Assembly (NCBI GenBank): GCA_963691705.1 | Contig: OY829537.1 | Coordinates: 76,343,352-76,407,351, forward strand | DNA length: 64,000 nucleotides | Direction of reading: 5' to 3' | Source of the DNA: Viola odorata | Taxonomy: Eukaryota; Streptophyta; Magnoliopsida; Malpighiales; Violaceae | Part shown: positions 1 to 11,100 of the stretch, one piece after another | Position numbering within the stretch: the first letter of the stretch is position 1 | How the letters are laid out: every line of letters begins with the position of its first letter | Position numbers and translations under genes: made by a program | Notes under the pieces: model-generated | What the model saw: only the letters and a program-made list of their open reading frames with translations | Database searches by the model: none | Told to the model about the DNA's origin: nothing

Positions 1-405
1 TTTATCACTCTAATAAGCTCACAATTTTCTCTCTAAGCCCAAACCAAAACCGAAGCCAGCAATGACTCAAAGAATCACTAAGGCACAAGGAAAAGCAAGG
101 AAAACAAGGGCTAGAAGGAAAGGTGAAGGAAAGCCGAAATAGTGATCAAAGAAGAGAACTTGATTTTGATCACTAAATTGACTTAGAGTGGATAAACAAG
201 GAAAGGAAAATACTAAGACAAGCTACTCAAGAAAAGACTCAAGGAAAAGAAAAAAGAAAAAAAACAAAGAAAAGTCTAAAATGAACCTATTGTTCACTAT
301 TTATACTACTAGCTTATTACATGGGGGAAAACCCCAAAATACCCTTAAAACATAGGGCCTTGGAAACTCTTGGCTTGGCGGGCTTGGGCTGTGTGCGACA
401 AGGGT

Positions 406-540
406 TTAACGCTCGTATCCGTCGAGGCCTTGACGCTCGTATCAGGCGAGGCCTTGACACTCGTATCAGTCGAGACCTTGACGCTTGTATCAGTCGAGGC
501 CTTGAAGCTCATATCCGTCGAGGCCTTAACACTCATATCA
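406..540. repeat. 24-bp minisatellite, about 5.6 copies
   Basis: Six near-identical units of 24 bp, each of the form TTGACGCTCGTATCAG followed by TCGAGGCC. Variation is by single substitutions. The TCGAGGCC core recurs, singly, across the neighbouring Athila-type element. Confidence 0.85.
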
Positions 541-602
541 TCTAGCAAGGTTGGGCACGGGCGCACGGGCACCAGAATGGGGAGGCCTAGATGCGGCACG
601 GA

Positions 603-745
603 CCTGCGAGGGCAAGGTGGAGCACGGACTCGCGAGGGCAAGACGTGGCTCGGGCCTTCGAGGGCAAGACGGGGCGCTGGCCTGCGAGGGCAAGGACGAA
701 GGCCGAGGTGAGGGCGATGGCTCGCGAGGGCCTCGAAGGTAGGCG
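603..745. repeat. GC-rich 26-bp degenerate tandem repeat
   Basis: At least four units of about 26 bp built on GCGAGGGCAAG, followed by more diverged units. It is much more GC-rich than its surroundings. ORFs on both strands here are artefacts of a repeat without stops. Confidence 0.7.
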
Positions 746-1081
746 AGCTGGCTTGTATCACCTTCCTCTTTATTTGCATTTATTAATAGCATTTAATTTG
801 TTTTGTTTTGTCTCTTGGTAGTTGGGATGCGCAGACTAAGTACCTGCCAAGCCTCTCCCCTTGCGTCACATCAACCCACCTTTTTCAGAAAATCAGATCA
901 CTCCTTCCCTCTCTCCGTCCTTTTCTCTGCTACGATTTGATCTTCTCTTTATACTTTTCCCACGCCCTCCCAAAACATTTTCCAAACCCTATCTCTATCA
1001 ACTGCAACTTTCCCTCTCACTCCCTCCAACCATCATCTTCTCCAACTATCATCTTCTCAAACCACACCGACCATCACAACC

Positions 1082-2972
1082 ATGGTAAAGCAAGTCGCTC
1101 ATAAGTGCACCGCCGGGCCACGGCCGCCAGCCATAAACCCCTCACCTAAGCCCTCGAGCTCTTCTTCCTCTCTTCCAGAACCGCCCGCCGTAAACACCAC
1201 CAAACCTCCATCGGCCACCGCTACCCCAAACCTCAAACTAGTAGATTCCTCGTCGGGGGAATACAAATCTTCCTCGTAGGAGACCAAACCTCCCGCTGTC
1301 AAGACCAAGCCTCCAGCCGTCCAGCCAAGAGCGCCCCTAGTGACGAGATCTGGGCAAGTCATGGCGAGGCCGCCGCCAAAGGTCAAGGACGCAACAACCC
1401 CAAAAACTCTAAAGGAAATGACGGTGGATGAGGTTTTGGGGGAGATTCTGGTGTCCGACGAAGAGGACATGGAAGAGCAGTAAGCAGAAGGGTCCGACGA
1501 CTAGGAAGAGTTTCAAGACACCGAGGAAGGTGGTACATAAGAGGTTGAGGAGGACGGTGAAGAAGAAGCCGAGGAGAAGAGGAAAGGAGTGGTTGAGCTC
1601 GCTAAAGAAGAAGTTGCGGTTGAAGCAGCCAAGAAGGAGGAAGCGGAGTGTGTCAAGGCCACCCTAGCCAAAGTGAAGAAAGAGGGCAAGCCAAAAGCCA
1701 AAATTAGCACTCTGGCCACCACGAAGAGGAAACTCACCGTGGAGGAGAAAGGCAAGGCCTCCGCGACCACTTCCAAGAAGAAGCAAGACATCAATTTCCT
1801 CATCAGGACTTCAATCGACAGCCAAACCCCAGGTTCCCTCTGACCTTTCCTCTCGAAATGGCTGGTTAGCTTTTAATGATAAGGTCTCTCATGATAAATT
1901 GAATTTTTTTCTTAGTAAGGGTATAAGCCTTTGTGCACGTCTCGATTTTGAGTTTTTGGATAAAACGGGTGTTGGGTCTCGAGTTCTAGAGCTCATCAGA
2001 AACATCGGGTGGGAAGCTCTTTTCTTCCTGCAGCACCCGATATTTCTCGAGCTCTCGCTCGAATTTTTCACGTCATTTTGGGTTGCCACTGAACACTTTA
2101 AGCCTAAAGGAAAATCAGGACCTAACTTGTCTACACTTGGAGTTATTAATTTTCATTTGATGAACTCGTGGTTTGAATTGTCCTTGAATGATTTTAATAC
2201 TTTGCTTGAGCCTGATTGTGATGATGAAGTAGATCACCCTATTTCTAAGCATTCCTTAACTATTATCCCCTCTGTGTTTAATGCGGACGAAGCATTTCGA
2301 GAGCTGACCGGCAATCCTAATGCCGAGTTCAACCCTCGATATACGAAAGCCCATGAGCTTGCAGACCCATCTCTACGAATTCTGCATCATTATCTTGCCC
2401 TCACCCTCGCGGGTCATTCTGGAACTGTCGGGCAGTTAACGATGCACGAGCTATTTTTCCTATAGTGCATGGTCCACAAGCGTAGGGTAAATCTGGGGTA
2501 TTGGGTTGTTTCTTCTCTTATGATTGTGCAGAACTCTAATCGACCACCTATCTTAGGACCGCTTATTACTTTGCTTGTTGTTAATAGTCGAGGCCTCAAT
2601 ATTGCATTTGGACCCTAGAGTGCTCGACGCGATGGGGCTTTTGTGTGTCTCACAGGGTGTATTGAGTTTCAGTACAGGTTGCACACCGCAGAAGGAGCAA
2701 GCTTTCAGCAGCAAGTATGGCGGTGACTTCGACTACCCGGACCTATCAAGGCCTTGATCATCAACTCACCGAGAACCGCCCAGCAAGCCCATTCCAGCCC
2801 AGTCTATTCCTCTTAATCAAGCCCCCGAAGCTTCAACTTCAGCCCCCGCTGTTACCACCACTGGTACATCTCTTGTCCATGATCAAGCCCTCGAGCGCAT
2901 CCTCCTAGCCATCCGAAGTGAACTTCAAGCCCTGACAACTGAAGTGGCCCGACGCAACCTCCCTCCCTCCTG
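1082..2972 (+). pseudogene. Decayed Athila-type ORF (plant transposon protein domain)
   Basis: A broken ORF upstream of the Athila-type LTR. It starts at ATG 1082 with a Pro/Ser/Lys-rich region, continues as an acidic Glu/Lys-rich stretch (about 1430-1780), then a folded domain (about 1899-2600) with FFLSKGISLCARLDF, an IGW..LF segment and W.ELSLNDF, and ends near 2972 in a Gln/Pro-rich and short helical tail. The middle part resembles the ORF of Athila elements often listed as 'ATHILA ORF-1' or 'putative plant transposon protein'; the pattern is recognised, not searched. Several in-frame stops (for example at 1277) and at least two frameshifts (between about 1843 and 1899, and about 2460-2575) make it non-functional. 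Whether it corresponds to an env-like or a gag-like ORF I cannot say. Confidence 0.6.
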
Positions 2973-4672
2973 ATCCCCCCCCCCCCAACAAAAACAATTT
3001 CCTTTTAATTTCTGTCCAAAGTACACTTTTATGGTTTATTCAGTTTGAACTCCTTTTTAGTTTTCAATTGGTGCCCCTTCTCACATTGAGGACAATGTGA
3101 AGCCTAAGTGTGGGGAGGGTTTTATTTGCTCATTTGTTTTAATTGTGATTGCTTGACTGCATGTTTTATTTTTCGCTTGTTGCATGTATGCTTGTTTTGT
3201 GAAAAAATTTGCGGATTTTTACTCTCAATTTTCCCTAGGTTTTTGCTAGACCTCGCTGCCCAGTTTTGAAAACCCCATATGCATGACCACATGACTTGAG
3301 CACTGATTTTGCATGATTAGAGCAACCCTTGCGGTCACTGCCTGATGCCCCTTATGTCTACATCGAGGCCTAGGCACTAGTTGTCACATTTAGCACCTTG
3401 TGAGCACATTGAGCCGCTATGCCATATCTTTTTCATGAGTGAATGCATAGCTAGGCACTAGCTAGGTTTGCATGATATCCCTAGGTATAGGCACCTTTAG
3501 ACTTGGGAAAGCAGCAATATGACGAAAGCCTTTGCATCATTTTATTTTCTCTTTCTTTCATTTTATTCTTTCCTTTCTTTTCCTCCATCATGACCTCGAC
3601 ACTCACTCTCCACCTCCTCTGTTTCTTTTCTAACCATTTGAGCCGTTTCTTTTGATCTTTCCTTGGCAGGTGAGTAGCACTTTTCACAAGATCAGCAAGG
3701 GCTATACACGGGAAGATCAAGTGGGGGAAAGATAAAGATCAAGGGGAGGCCAGAGCAGCTGCAGAAAGATCAAGATCGAGGGCAAACCAGTAAAGCAGGA
3801 CTGCTTCCTCCCCACAACAAAACATAAGTGTGGGGAAGCAAAGTCAAAATATCGAGCCCTCGATGTTAAGCAAAGTCAACATATCAAGACCTCGACGCTA
3901 ATCTCTCAAAAGCAAGAAAGAGGCAAAGATTCCCAGCTGCAGCCCCTGAAGTATGGAAAGGCGAGCCAAGAAAGAAAGATCTGTGTCTGCTTATTAAAAA
4001 AATAAATAAATATAATTCGAATAAAAGTAGACCAGACACACCAAAGCAGCCAAGGCAACAAGTATCGAGCCCCTAACGCAGAACGCAGATCGAGACCTCC
4101 CCCACTGAAGAATGCAGAAGTCCTCGCTGTCGCGTCCTCTCCAGCAAGTGCTTACTCACTGCTTTGCTTTTTCCCGGCCAAGGAATCCCTCCAATCAGTT
4201 GGTTATCTCTCTTCTCCCTCTTCTTTTTTCTTTTCCTTCTTTTATTTTCTCTTTTGCCGCACCTCCTCTTCCCTTTTCTCTTTCTCTCTTTTTCATGATG
4301 CAAAGTTCCTTTTAGATTGTTAGATTGCCCAAGCATGTGGACTAATGTACTTGGATTGATATGCAAACTCTATTTTGTATTGTGTTATCTGCATTATGAG
4401 TGACTAAACACATAGCCTTGTTTGCGAGTGAGAGCGTAAACACATTCCTGGTGAGGACTGCTCTTGGCTAGGCCTGATGTGGAAAAGTTCTACCTTTGGG
4501 ATCATTATCCCTCTGGTTTAATGCAGGTGTGCATCCAGGCAGGAAGGGCATTATCAAGGCCCCGACAATTGGTTTGCTCATTCCAGTGCTATAGTCAATT
4601 GTGTTTATGCTTTGGGGTTGTTTTTAATTTTGTGAATGCTCAAAGGTGAGCATTGGGCAGTGTGGGGATATT
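2973..4672 (+). mobile_element. Athila-type internal region between ORF and 3' LTR
   Basis: No gene. It holds purine-rich tracts typical of Athila 3' regions: AAGTGTGGGGAGGG near 3107-3120, a second AAGTGTGGGGAAG near 3825, and GTGTGGGGATATT just before the LTR at 4660-4672, the likely polypurine tract. Poly-C at 2976-2987 and long pyrimidine runs explain the short ORFs. TCGAGGCC/TCGAGCCC motifs are scattered through it. Confidence 0.6.
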
Positions 4673-4919
4673 TGATAGCGTGTATTTTATACATGTTTTT
4701 CCTTCCATTTTTACCTTGATTTAGGCCTTGATACTACTAATTCGCTCGTGTTTCCATCTTTATCGCAGATCAAGGCCAAGAAGGAGAAATGTGTGAAAAG
4801 ACATGCTTTCTGGGCTATTTCTATGGACTCCAAGCTTCATGACCAGTGTCGAGACCAAGACACCAATTTCTTCATCGAGGCCTGTCATCGAGCCCTCGAT
4901 GGACCAAGAGCTTTATATC

Positions 4920-5119
4920 CACGTGTCCTCGCAGCTGTGCTTCCACGTGTCCCTTCCAGAGTATTCTAGAACATTCCAGAACATTCTAGAATATTCCCTA
5001 AGTTGTTGATCTCTTACCCACGACAATGTCATCAAGGCCTCGCCGTGGATTACATCATCGAGCCCTTGACAAGCCAGAAGTGCCAACTCCATGTGTCTTC
5101 ACTCTAAGGCCTCCACGTG
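4920..5119 (+). promoter_or_regulatory. Three G-box/ABRE-like CACGTG sites in LTR U3
   Basis: CACGTG at 4920-4925, 4944-4949 and 5114-5119. The first two sit in CCACGTGTC, the ABRE core known from abscisic-acid-responsive plant promoters. They lie 150-350 bp upstream of the LTR TATA box. The other LTR copy has four such sites (49653, 49677, 49932, 49956). Function is inferred. Confidence 0.6.
4954..4996 (+). promoter_or_regulatory. Heat-shock-element array in LTR
   Basis: Nine alternating TTC/GAA modules spaced exactly 5 bp apart: TTC 4954, GAG 4959, TTC 4964, GAA 4969, TTC 4974, GAA 4979, TTC 4984, GAA 4989, TTC 4994. Eight of nine match the nTTCnnGAAn consensus bound by heat-shock factor trimers. 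The array ends about 273 bp upstream of the TATA box. An independent array is at the same place in the second LTR copy. Confidence 0.8.
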
Positions 5120-5268
5120 CCCCTTCTGACGCACATCAAAGAGCTTTGCGCGGATCCCCAGGAATATTCCCTTTTTGCCTTGTTTGGACCTCCCACTTGG
5201 AGGAGCATGCACTCCTTGTGTTGTACTTCTCTTAGCTTACAATTTTGTCCCTTAGTGGGTGGTTGGGG

Positions 5269-5276
5269 TATATATA
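5269..5276 (+). promoter_or_regulatory. TATA box of Athila-type LTR
   Basis: TATATATA followed by CACC, downstream of the G-boxes and heat-shock array and about 600 bp into the LTR. The second LTR copy has TATATAA at the corresponding place (50107-50113). Confidence 0.65.
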
Positions 5277-6481
5277 CACCTTATGTGCTAGGGTTTTGAA
5301 CATCACTTCTTAGACATTTTTACTCTTAACTTAATTCCAGCAGCTTTCTTTTAGATTATTAATTTTGGGACTTGTTCCTCCCTCTTCTCTTCATAGCCTT
5401 CGGCTCCAAGCTTTGTAACAAGCATCATTAATCAAGTTTTATCCTTTATCCTTCCTTTATCTTTTATTATGCTACCTTCATCTTTTATTTGTGTATCTCT
5501 TAACATGAGTGGCTAAAACCCACGTTCTTGGTAAAGGTGCTTAATGGGTTGCTTGGGTAGATTCGTGGCCTAAACGCTCTTAACATGTTCTCTTTGTTAT
5601 ATTTGGTTGCTTGTCATTTTATTTCCACTTTTGCTTAGGGTGATTCGAGGCCTGATCATCTTTCAATCGTCCCTTTGTAATTATTGTCATACCTTGCAGT
5701 GATAGCTAGCGTGAGACTGTCGGGTAGGTGTAGACAACTAGATTGGTGTTCCCGGGTAGATCTGGGTTCATTTGTCTAGGGCATGCAGCTGGTTAGGGTC
5801 TTGAGGCGAACTTGACAAGTCGAGTCATCGAGCCCTAGATGTGTCTTTCTTGTACTTCATCGATTCTCTGATATTCTGTTCGCATTGTGCTAGTGACAAG
5901 CCAAAGTGTAAAGGCTACCTTTTGACGACAAGATAGGTGGCTGAGAGGATACCAAAGAGTCGAGGCCACCTTATTAACAGTGAAAATGGGGGGTGGCTCC
6001 TTACAAAAAAAAGCAGGGGGTCTACGTGAAAACATGACCCCTATAACACGTCTGTAGTGTTAGAACAGAAAATCTTCGCCCCGATGACAATCGAGCCCTC
6101 GACGCAACCCAATAAAGCCCTTTACTAAGTTCCCTTCTCCTTGATTTATTATCTCTGCTTATTAACTTGTTTATTTACTTCGCATTATTTTTCATTTCTG
6201 ATCTTTGTTATTATTTGGTTATCGAGACATTGATTATTGCTTTCTTTAGTTAGAATTGTTAGCTCAAGCTTTTATCTCGGTTAACTTGCTTAACCTGCGA
6301 AACCCCCTCTTTGTTGTCTCATTCCGATTCTGTGCATTTTCACCTTTGTCATACAATCGAGGGCTTGATCTCGTTTCTCTCAATCTTTGTGGTTCGACCC
6401 TGTTACCGCTTTACACAAATTAGTTTGTGCATCTAGGCCTTAGGAATTATATTATTTTTGACCCGTTTCGACGGCGAGTCA

Positions 6482-9011
6482 TTTGTTCATCGTCTTCAAC
6501 CTTGGGTCGCCAGCGCTACTGCCGGCGACCAAGGTCCGGTCATTCGGCGACAAAAATGGGATTTCTTTATGTCAACACGACCGTCTCAACAACAGCAATT
6601 TAATCAAGCAATCACAGTAATTTAATTCAATCAAAATAGTGTCCAATTAATTAAAAAATGAAATTAAACATAATTAACGAAAATGTTAAGATTCGTCTGA
6701 ATCGTTCAACAATTCGTTAAAACGAAGCAAGTTAATTAAACTAGAGGTTAAAAAGAAGCTTTTTGACAGCAAAACAGCAAGTTATTTCATCAAAACACGA
6801 TTGGTTTAATTTTTAGAAAATAGTAATGCTATTTGGCTCCCCCAAATAGCACCCCCAAATATCACTCTTGACGTGGCAAATGTTACGTCATTACTCAAGA
6901 ATTACAAAATTGCTATTGAAACTCCTTCCTCCAAAGCATTCTCCTTCTCCTGTTACCAAAGCATTCTCCTTCTCCTGTTACTAAAAGAGAAGCCATTGAA
7001 ACTGTTAAAATTTGGACAGAGATCAGCAAAACTACATAAAAATCATGCCCTCTTTTGTCATTTCAGAGAGATAAAAAAACTACACATGCCCTCTTTTGTC
7101 ATTTCATAATCCTAATTCAGAAATTCCAACGGAAGCTACCATCACCCAATTCGCACGGAGAGAAATTCCATCATCCAATTCACACGCAAATAAATCACCA
7201 CAACGATTTTGCCTCGTTCTCAATCCAAACAACACCATAAAAATCACACAACCAGCAAAACCCAAAAACCCTAATTCCTAAATCCCATGCTATAGATTAA
7301 TTAGGGTTGTAAGGAGGAGGAGGAGGCGGTGTCGGAGGAGAAGCAGTGTCGTCGAAGGCATGTCGTCGTTGGAGGAGAAGCAGCGCGGTGAGGGAGAGAG
7401 AGAGGAGGAGGTACCGGGCAGCGTGGTGAGGGAGTGAGGAGGAGGCGGTGTCGTCGGAGGAGAAGGAGGAGGCGGGGCCGGAGGAGGAGGGCTTGTGTCG
7501 AAGGAGGAGGAGGATGAGGAGGGTCTGTCGATGTTGAAGGAGGGTTTGTCGATGTTGAAGCTGGGTTTGTTGGGAAGGAGAAGGAGTAATGTTGGGGGGC
7601 AATTTTGAATGCTTTTTTTATGCTCAATATGGGATGAGGGAAAGGAAGGGAAAGGGATGGAACTTTATTAAAGTTCCTCCGTATGAGAATAAAAATGAGT
7701 GATGGAAAAAGAGAGAAAAGAGAGTAAAGGAGGGGAAATGAAGGTAAATTTTAGAGCTTAACTTCCCTCTTAACTTAAAAAATAGTTACTCCCATAAGTG
7801 GGAGGAAATTGAGGGAAATTAAAATTTTAACTCATGTATTCCTATTTTAACCTTTTAGATTCATCTTTTTAATGGTAATCAATTAGATATAAAAGTAAAT
7901 TCACTCATCATTTCTTCTCTCATTTTCTCTCTCCCTAAAATGGCACCCATACAAAGGAAATAAAAATTTATTTCCTCCTTTCCCTCGTTAAATTTCCCCT
8001 CTTTTCCCTCGTGCACTTTAGTTCCCATACTAAGCATTAATGACATCAAGAGTGATATTTGGGGGTGCTATTTGGGGGAGCCAAATAGCATTACTCTTTG
8101 GAAAATATTGCTGAAAATGTTTGAAAAAATAAAAACTTAAAGAGCTAGAGTTAGAGCTTCAACCTTTGGTTGAGCAAATCAGCTGGCTAGAGAAAGCTTT
8201 TAGAGGGTGTTTTGGCTCGTGTTTTGGTGAAGAGAAATGAAGGAGCTTGCTTGCTATTTATAGGGTCGAAGAGAGGGAAAAGACAAACGTGCTACAGGGT
8301 GCAGATAAAGAAGCAGAAGCAAAATGAAATATGGTGTGAGGCGGCGTGTAGCACAGTTGCAAAACGAATATGCATTAAATGCCTGTGAAGTGCAGTGACA
8401 GGGGAGAGGAGCATGCATGAACCCTCATGCTTAAATAGAGAGTCGTTGGATGAAGAGAAAAGAGAGGTCAACACTTGATCAATGGCTAAGATGAGTTGAC
8501 CTTTGGGAAATGTTTAATATTTATTTAATTAGTTCGAACTATCACCACGAGTAATCTTTCTTGAAATGAATAAAATCCCGAACCAAAAATACTAAAACAT
8601 GCAATAAAATGAAACAAAATAAATAGTAATCAGTAAATAAAGAAAAAGTTCGATTTAAGGTTCGAATTTACTCTTTAAAAGTTCGAACGAAAAATACATA
8701 TTATAGCGAAGTAAATTGAATAAAAAAAATGAGATGACGTGAAAGAAAATAATAGTAGATAATTGTAAATTAAAGAAATAACGCACTCGATCTATGGTCC
8801 GAGGAAATTTACTCTAGACCAATAGAAGTTCGAGCAAAAAAGACAGTAAAAATACGAAAAAACTAAAATGACACGAAATGGTACGAAATATTAAAATAAA
8901 TAGCCAAAGATCGAAAATCAATAGAATTTCGATTTACACGGGCTAATAATGCGATGAACGATAAAAGTGGGAAAAGGTTGTGACGAAAAAATCAAAATTC
9001 GGGTAGCAACA
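6482..9011 (-). mobile_element. U3-side fragment of a long minus-strand LTR
   Basis: This matches the U3-side half of the solo LTR at 12317-15413: the GGTCGCCAGCGCTACTGCC segment near 6504 aligns with GGTCACCGGCGCCACTACC near 14122, and both end in AATTCGGGTA.CAACA. The minus strand would start at 9011 with TGTTGCTACCCGAATTTTG and has TATAAATAG near 8255-8263, which sets the orientation. The Athila-type LTR interrupts it on the left and a TIR element is inserted at 6822-8097. No coding sequence. Confidence 0.75.
6822..8097. mobile_element. Non-autonomous TIR element, Mutator-like
   Basis: Long terminal inverted repeats start AGTAATGCTATTTGGCTCCC on the left; the reverse complement lies at the right end (8040-8095). 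Flanks TTAGAAAAT (6813-6821) and TTGGAAAAT (8098-8106) look like a 9-bp TSD with one mismatch, the Mutator superfamily size, and the uninterrupted LTR at about 14325 has no insertion there. The inside is GA-rich (7300-7600) with no transposase. Confidence 0.7.
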
Positions 9012-9034
9012 ACGTTATCAACGATAAGCTACAA

Positions 9035-9204
9035 AATTAGTGATGGTATATGTAATAATTATATTTTTTCAAACTTTACACCTTTCTATATCTTTCATTA
9101 CAGGTTTCTTGACAAATTCGAGTTTGTTTCTTTATTAATTCTTGTAATGCGAATTTGGTGTAGGTTAAACTGTCTTTCTCCAAGACTATTTTTGCATAAC
9201 TACA
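9035..9204. repeat. ~330-bp direct repeat, copy A (left half)
   Basis: Begins GGTATATGTAATAATTAT and aligns with copies at 11437 and 11770 (shared landmarks: the GGTATAT start, TTTACAC, a TGTAATGCG segment, a CTAC.ATAAAT end). It resumes at 10071 after a Mutator-like insertion. Its origin is unknown. Confidence 0.6.
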
Positions 9205-9213
9205 ATAAATCTT

Positions 9214-10070
9214 AGGGTAATAGCGAAAAGACCTCCTGTACTATTTTTGAAAACAGAAACCACCCCTGGCTTTCAAAAATTTAATTTTGCCTCCCCTGTA
9301 CTAAGGGTCAACGACAAAGGCACAGGCTCTGTTAGTCAAACTAACGAACTGTTAAGTGTTACCCTTAATAGCCAGTTGCACACAAAAAAAATTATGTTCT
9401 TCTAGGTAACAAACTTTTTCTTTTCTTTTTCTGAATTGGGTTTTCTTTTCTTTTTTCAAAATCATTTCTTCTTCCCTCTCTCTGCTCATCATCTTCCCCA
9501 AATAAAAAAAACCCTAAGTTTATGATGGTGATGATGGTGTCGACGGTGTGGTTGTATGGGAGATGGTGGGTTTGTGTTGGTGAGGGGCAAATCGGGAGTG
9601 AGAGATGGTCGATGATGGGTTTGTGTTGGTGGTGCGCAGATCGGGAGTGAGAGATGGTGATGGTACAAATTCTGGAAATTCTGGAAATGAAAATAAGAAA
9701 AAGAAAGAAAGAAAGAAAGAAAGAAATTAAGGAATAAGAAAATAAGAAATGAAAATGCTGGAAATGTTTCTTTAATTTTTACATTTTCATATTTTTCTTA
9801 TTTAAATTTTTTTCTAATCTTTTCAACTAATTATATTATTTTTTTCATTTTTTAAATTAATTATATTATTTAATACATAATTACCTGCTACAATAGGTTT
9901 AAAAAAAACCTGTTGTAGCAGGTAAGAAGTAACGGTCTGTTAGTTTGACAAATAGAGCTTGTGCTTTTATCGGTAACCCTTAGTATAGGGGAGGCGGAAT
10001 TAAGTTTTTAAAAGCCAGGGGAGGTTTCTGTTTTCAAAAATAGTACAGGGGGCCTTTTCGCCATTACCCC
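9214..10070. mobile_element. Mutator-like non-autonomous element, 857 bp
   Basis: Left end AGGGTAATAGCGAAAAG, right end ending GCCATTACCCC; the inverted repeats extend more than 90 bp and include CCTGTACTATTTTTGAAAAC and its complement. A perfect 9-bp TSD, ATAAATCTT, lies at 9205-9213 and 10071-10079. No transposase ORF. A second member is at 11898-16386. Confidence 0.85.
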
Positions 10071-10362
10071 ATAAATCTTTCGTTTCCCAAATGCATTAAT
10101 TCAACGTTTGTGTAATAGTAAATATATAATCATTACTTCAAATATGTGAAAATAGGAGTTCTTAATTAAAATGTTCTTGAGCTGGGTTACTTGAAATATG
10201 TCAAACACATTATATAATAATTATGCCCGAAAAACTAACCAATTGGATCAAAAGAATATATAGTAATTATTTAAGGAGTTAAATAAATAGTAGATGTGAT
10301 TTTATTGAGATATTATTTGATAATATATGATATATATTATATAGGAATTTTCGGTTATGTAA
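10071..10362. repeat. ~330-bp direct repeat, copy A (right half) and AT-rich DNA
   Basis: From TTCGTTTCCCAAATGCATTA to about 10200 it aligns with 11629-11755 of copy B (CAATTAATCC, TTTGTGTAAT, ATAATTACTTCA, TTACTTGAAAT). The rest is AT-rich and unremarkable. Confidence 0.55.
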
Positions 10363-10364
10363 TA

Positions 10365-11098
10365 CTCCCTCCGTAAAAAAAAATAGATGCGGACCCACAA
10401 TTTACGAAAATTAAGAAATCTGGCGCGGGCTACTGTTGAGCCCAACTTTTGTCAGTTTTTTCCATGGGCCCGCGTCAGTTTTAATATTAAAATTGCCCTT
10501 GTTCATTTTCTTTCCCTCATCCTCTCCTTCTCCTCACCGCTTCACTTTTCATCTCTCCTTCTCAAACAACAAAACAGACCCACATCCTCTCCTTCTCAAT
10601 CAACACAAACCCACCATTTTTTGTTATTTTCTATTTTTTTCTGTTTTTGTTTCCGTGGTTCTGGGTCATTTTTCTTACAAAATGGGTTAAGGAAATTGAT
10701 TTTGTATTTTGGGTTAAGAAAATGGGTTAAGGAAAATATTTTGTGTGTGGCCGGTGGTGGTGAGCAGATTGGGAGGGTGGTGCTGGTCGGCGATGGTGGT
10801 GCCGGCAGTGTGAGATGGTTTATATTTAGTTGATATAAGTTTGATTTGGTCTTGGTGTTAGTTTGGGTGGTCGGAGTTGCAGAGGCGGCGACGTTGGTGG
10901 CCAGATGCGGCACTGGAGGAAGAAGGATGATTTGATTGGGTTTGGCCAGCTGTGTGACATGTAGTTTTTTTACCTAAATGATGCGTCGTTCGAGGGATAA
11001 AATTGTAAAAGCATGGAGGGAAATGACACGAAGGCGTCAATTAAAAATCGACTTTGGTTTTTGGCTTGCCCACGTCAAGTAATTTTTTACGAAGGGAG
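10365..11098. mobile_element. Stowaway-like (Tc1/mariner) element, 734 bp
   Basis: Starts CTCCCTCCGTAAAAAAAA and ends TTTTTTACGAAGGGAG, flanked by TA at 10363-10364 and 11099-11100. CTCCCTCCGT with a TA TSD is the signature of plant Stowaway MITEs. The inside has no transposase; small ORFs on both strands are low-complexity. Confidence 0.85.
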
Positions 11099-11100
11099 TA

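Larger units (their letters stand above)
1..760 (-). mobile_element. Possible partial LTR, minus strand (left end outside window)
   Basis: Tentative. Read on the minus strand, a sequence beginning TGATACAAGCC starts at 760, directly after a purine-rich tract (complement of 761-772) that would suit a polypurine tract. A minus-strand TATAAATA lies at 298-305. These are the parts expected at the 3' LTR of a minus-strand element. No partner LTR or TSD is in the window, so this rests on motif layout only. The stretch holds two minisatellites and no credible coding sequence; the short ORFs over it are repeat translations. Confidence 0.35.
4673..6481 (+). mobile_element. Athila-type LTR (3' LTR), 1,809 bp
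   Basis: It begins TGATAGCGTGTATTTTATAC right after a purine-rich tract and ends ...GGCGAGTCA at 6481. The start is confirmed by a second copy at 49407, which begins with the same motif and stays alignable for about 870 bp. The end is inferred because at 6482 the sequence switches to one matching an unrelated LTR (compare about 14095-14160). Plus orientation is supported by the TATA box at 5269-5276 and by the upstream ORF. The other LTR is outside the window, so no TSD can be checked. The U3 part carries G-boxes and a heat-shock-element array. Confidence 0.75.

Noticed and set aside
7297..7627. Minus-strand ORFs of about 100 aa in the GA-rich core of the 6822-8097 element
   Set aside because: Pro/Ser/Leu low-complexity translations of a GA-rich tract, in two frames at once.
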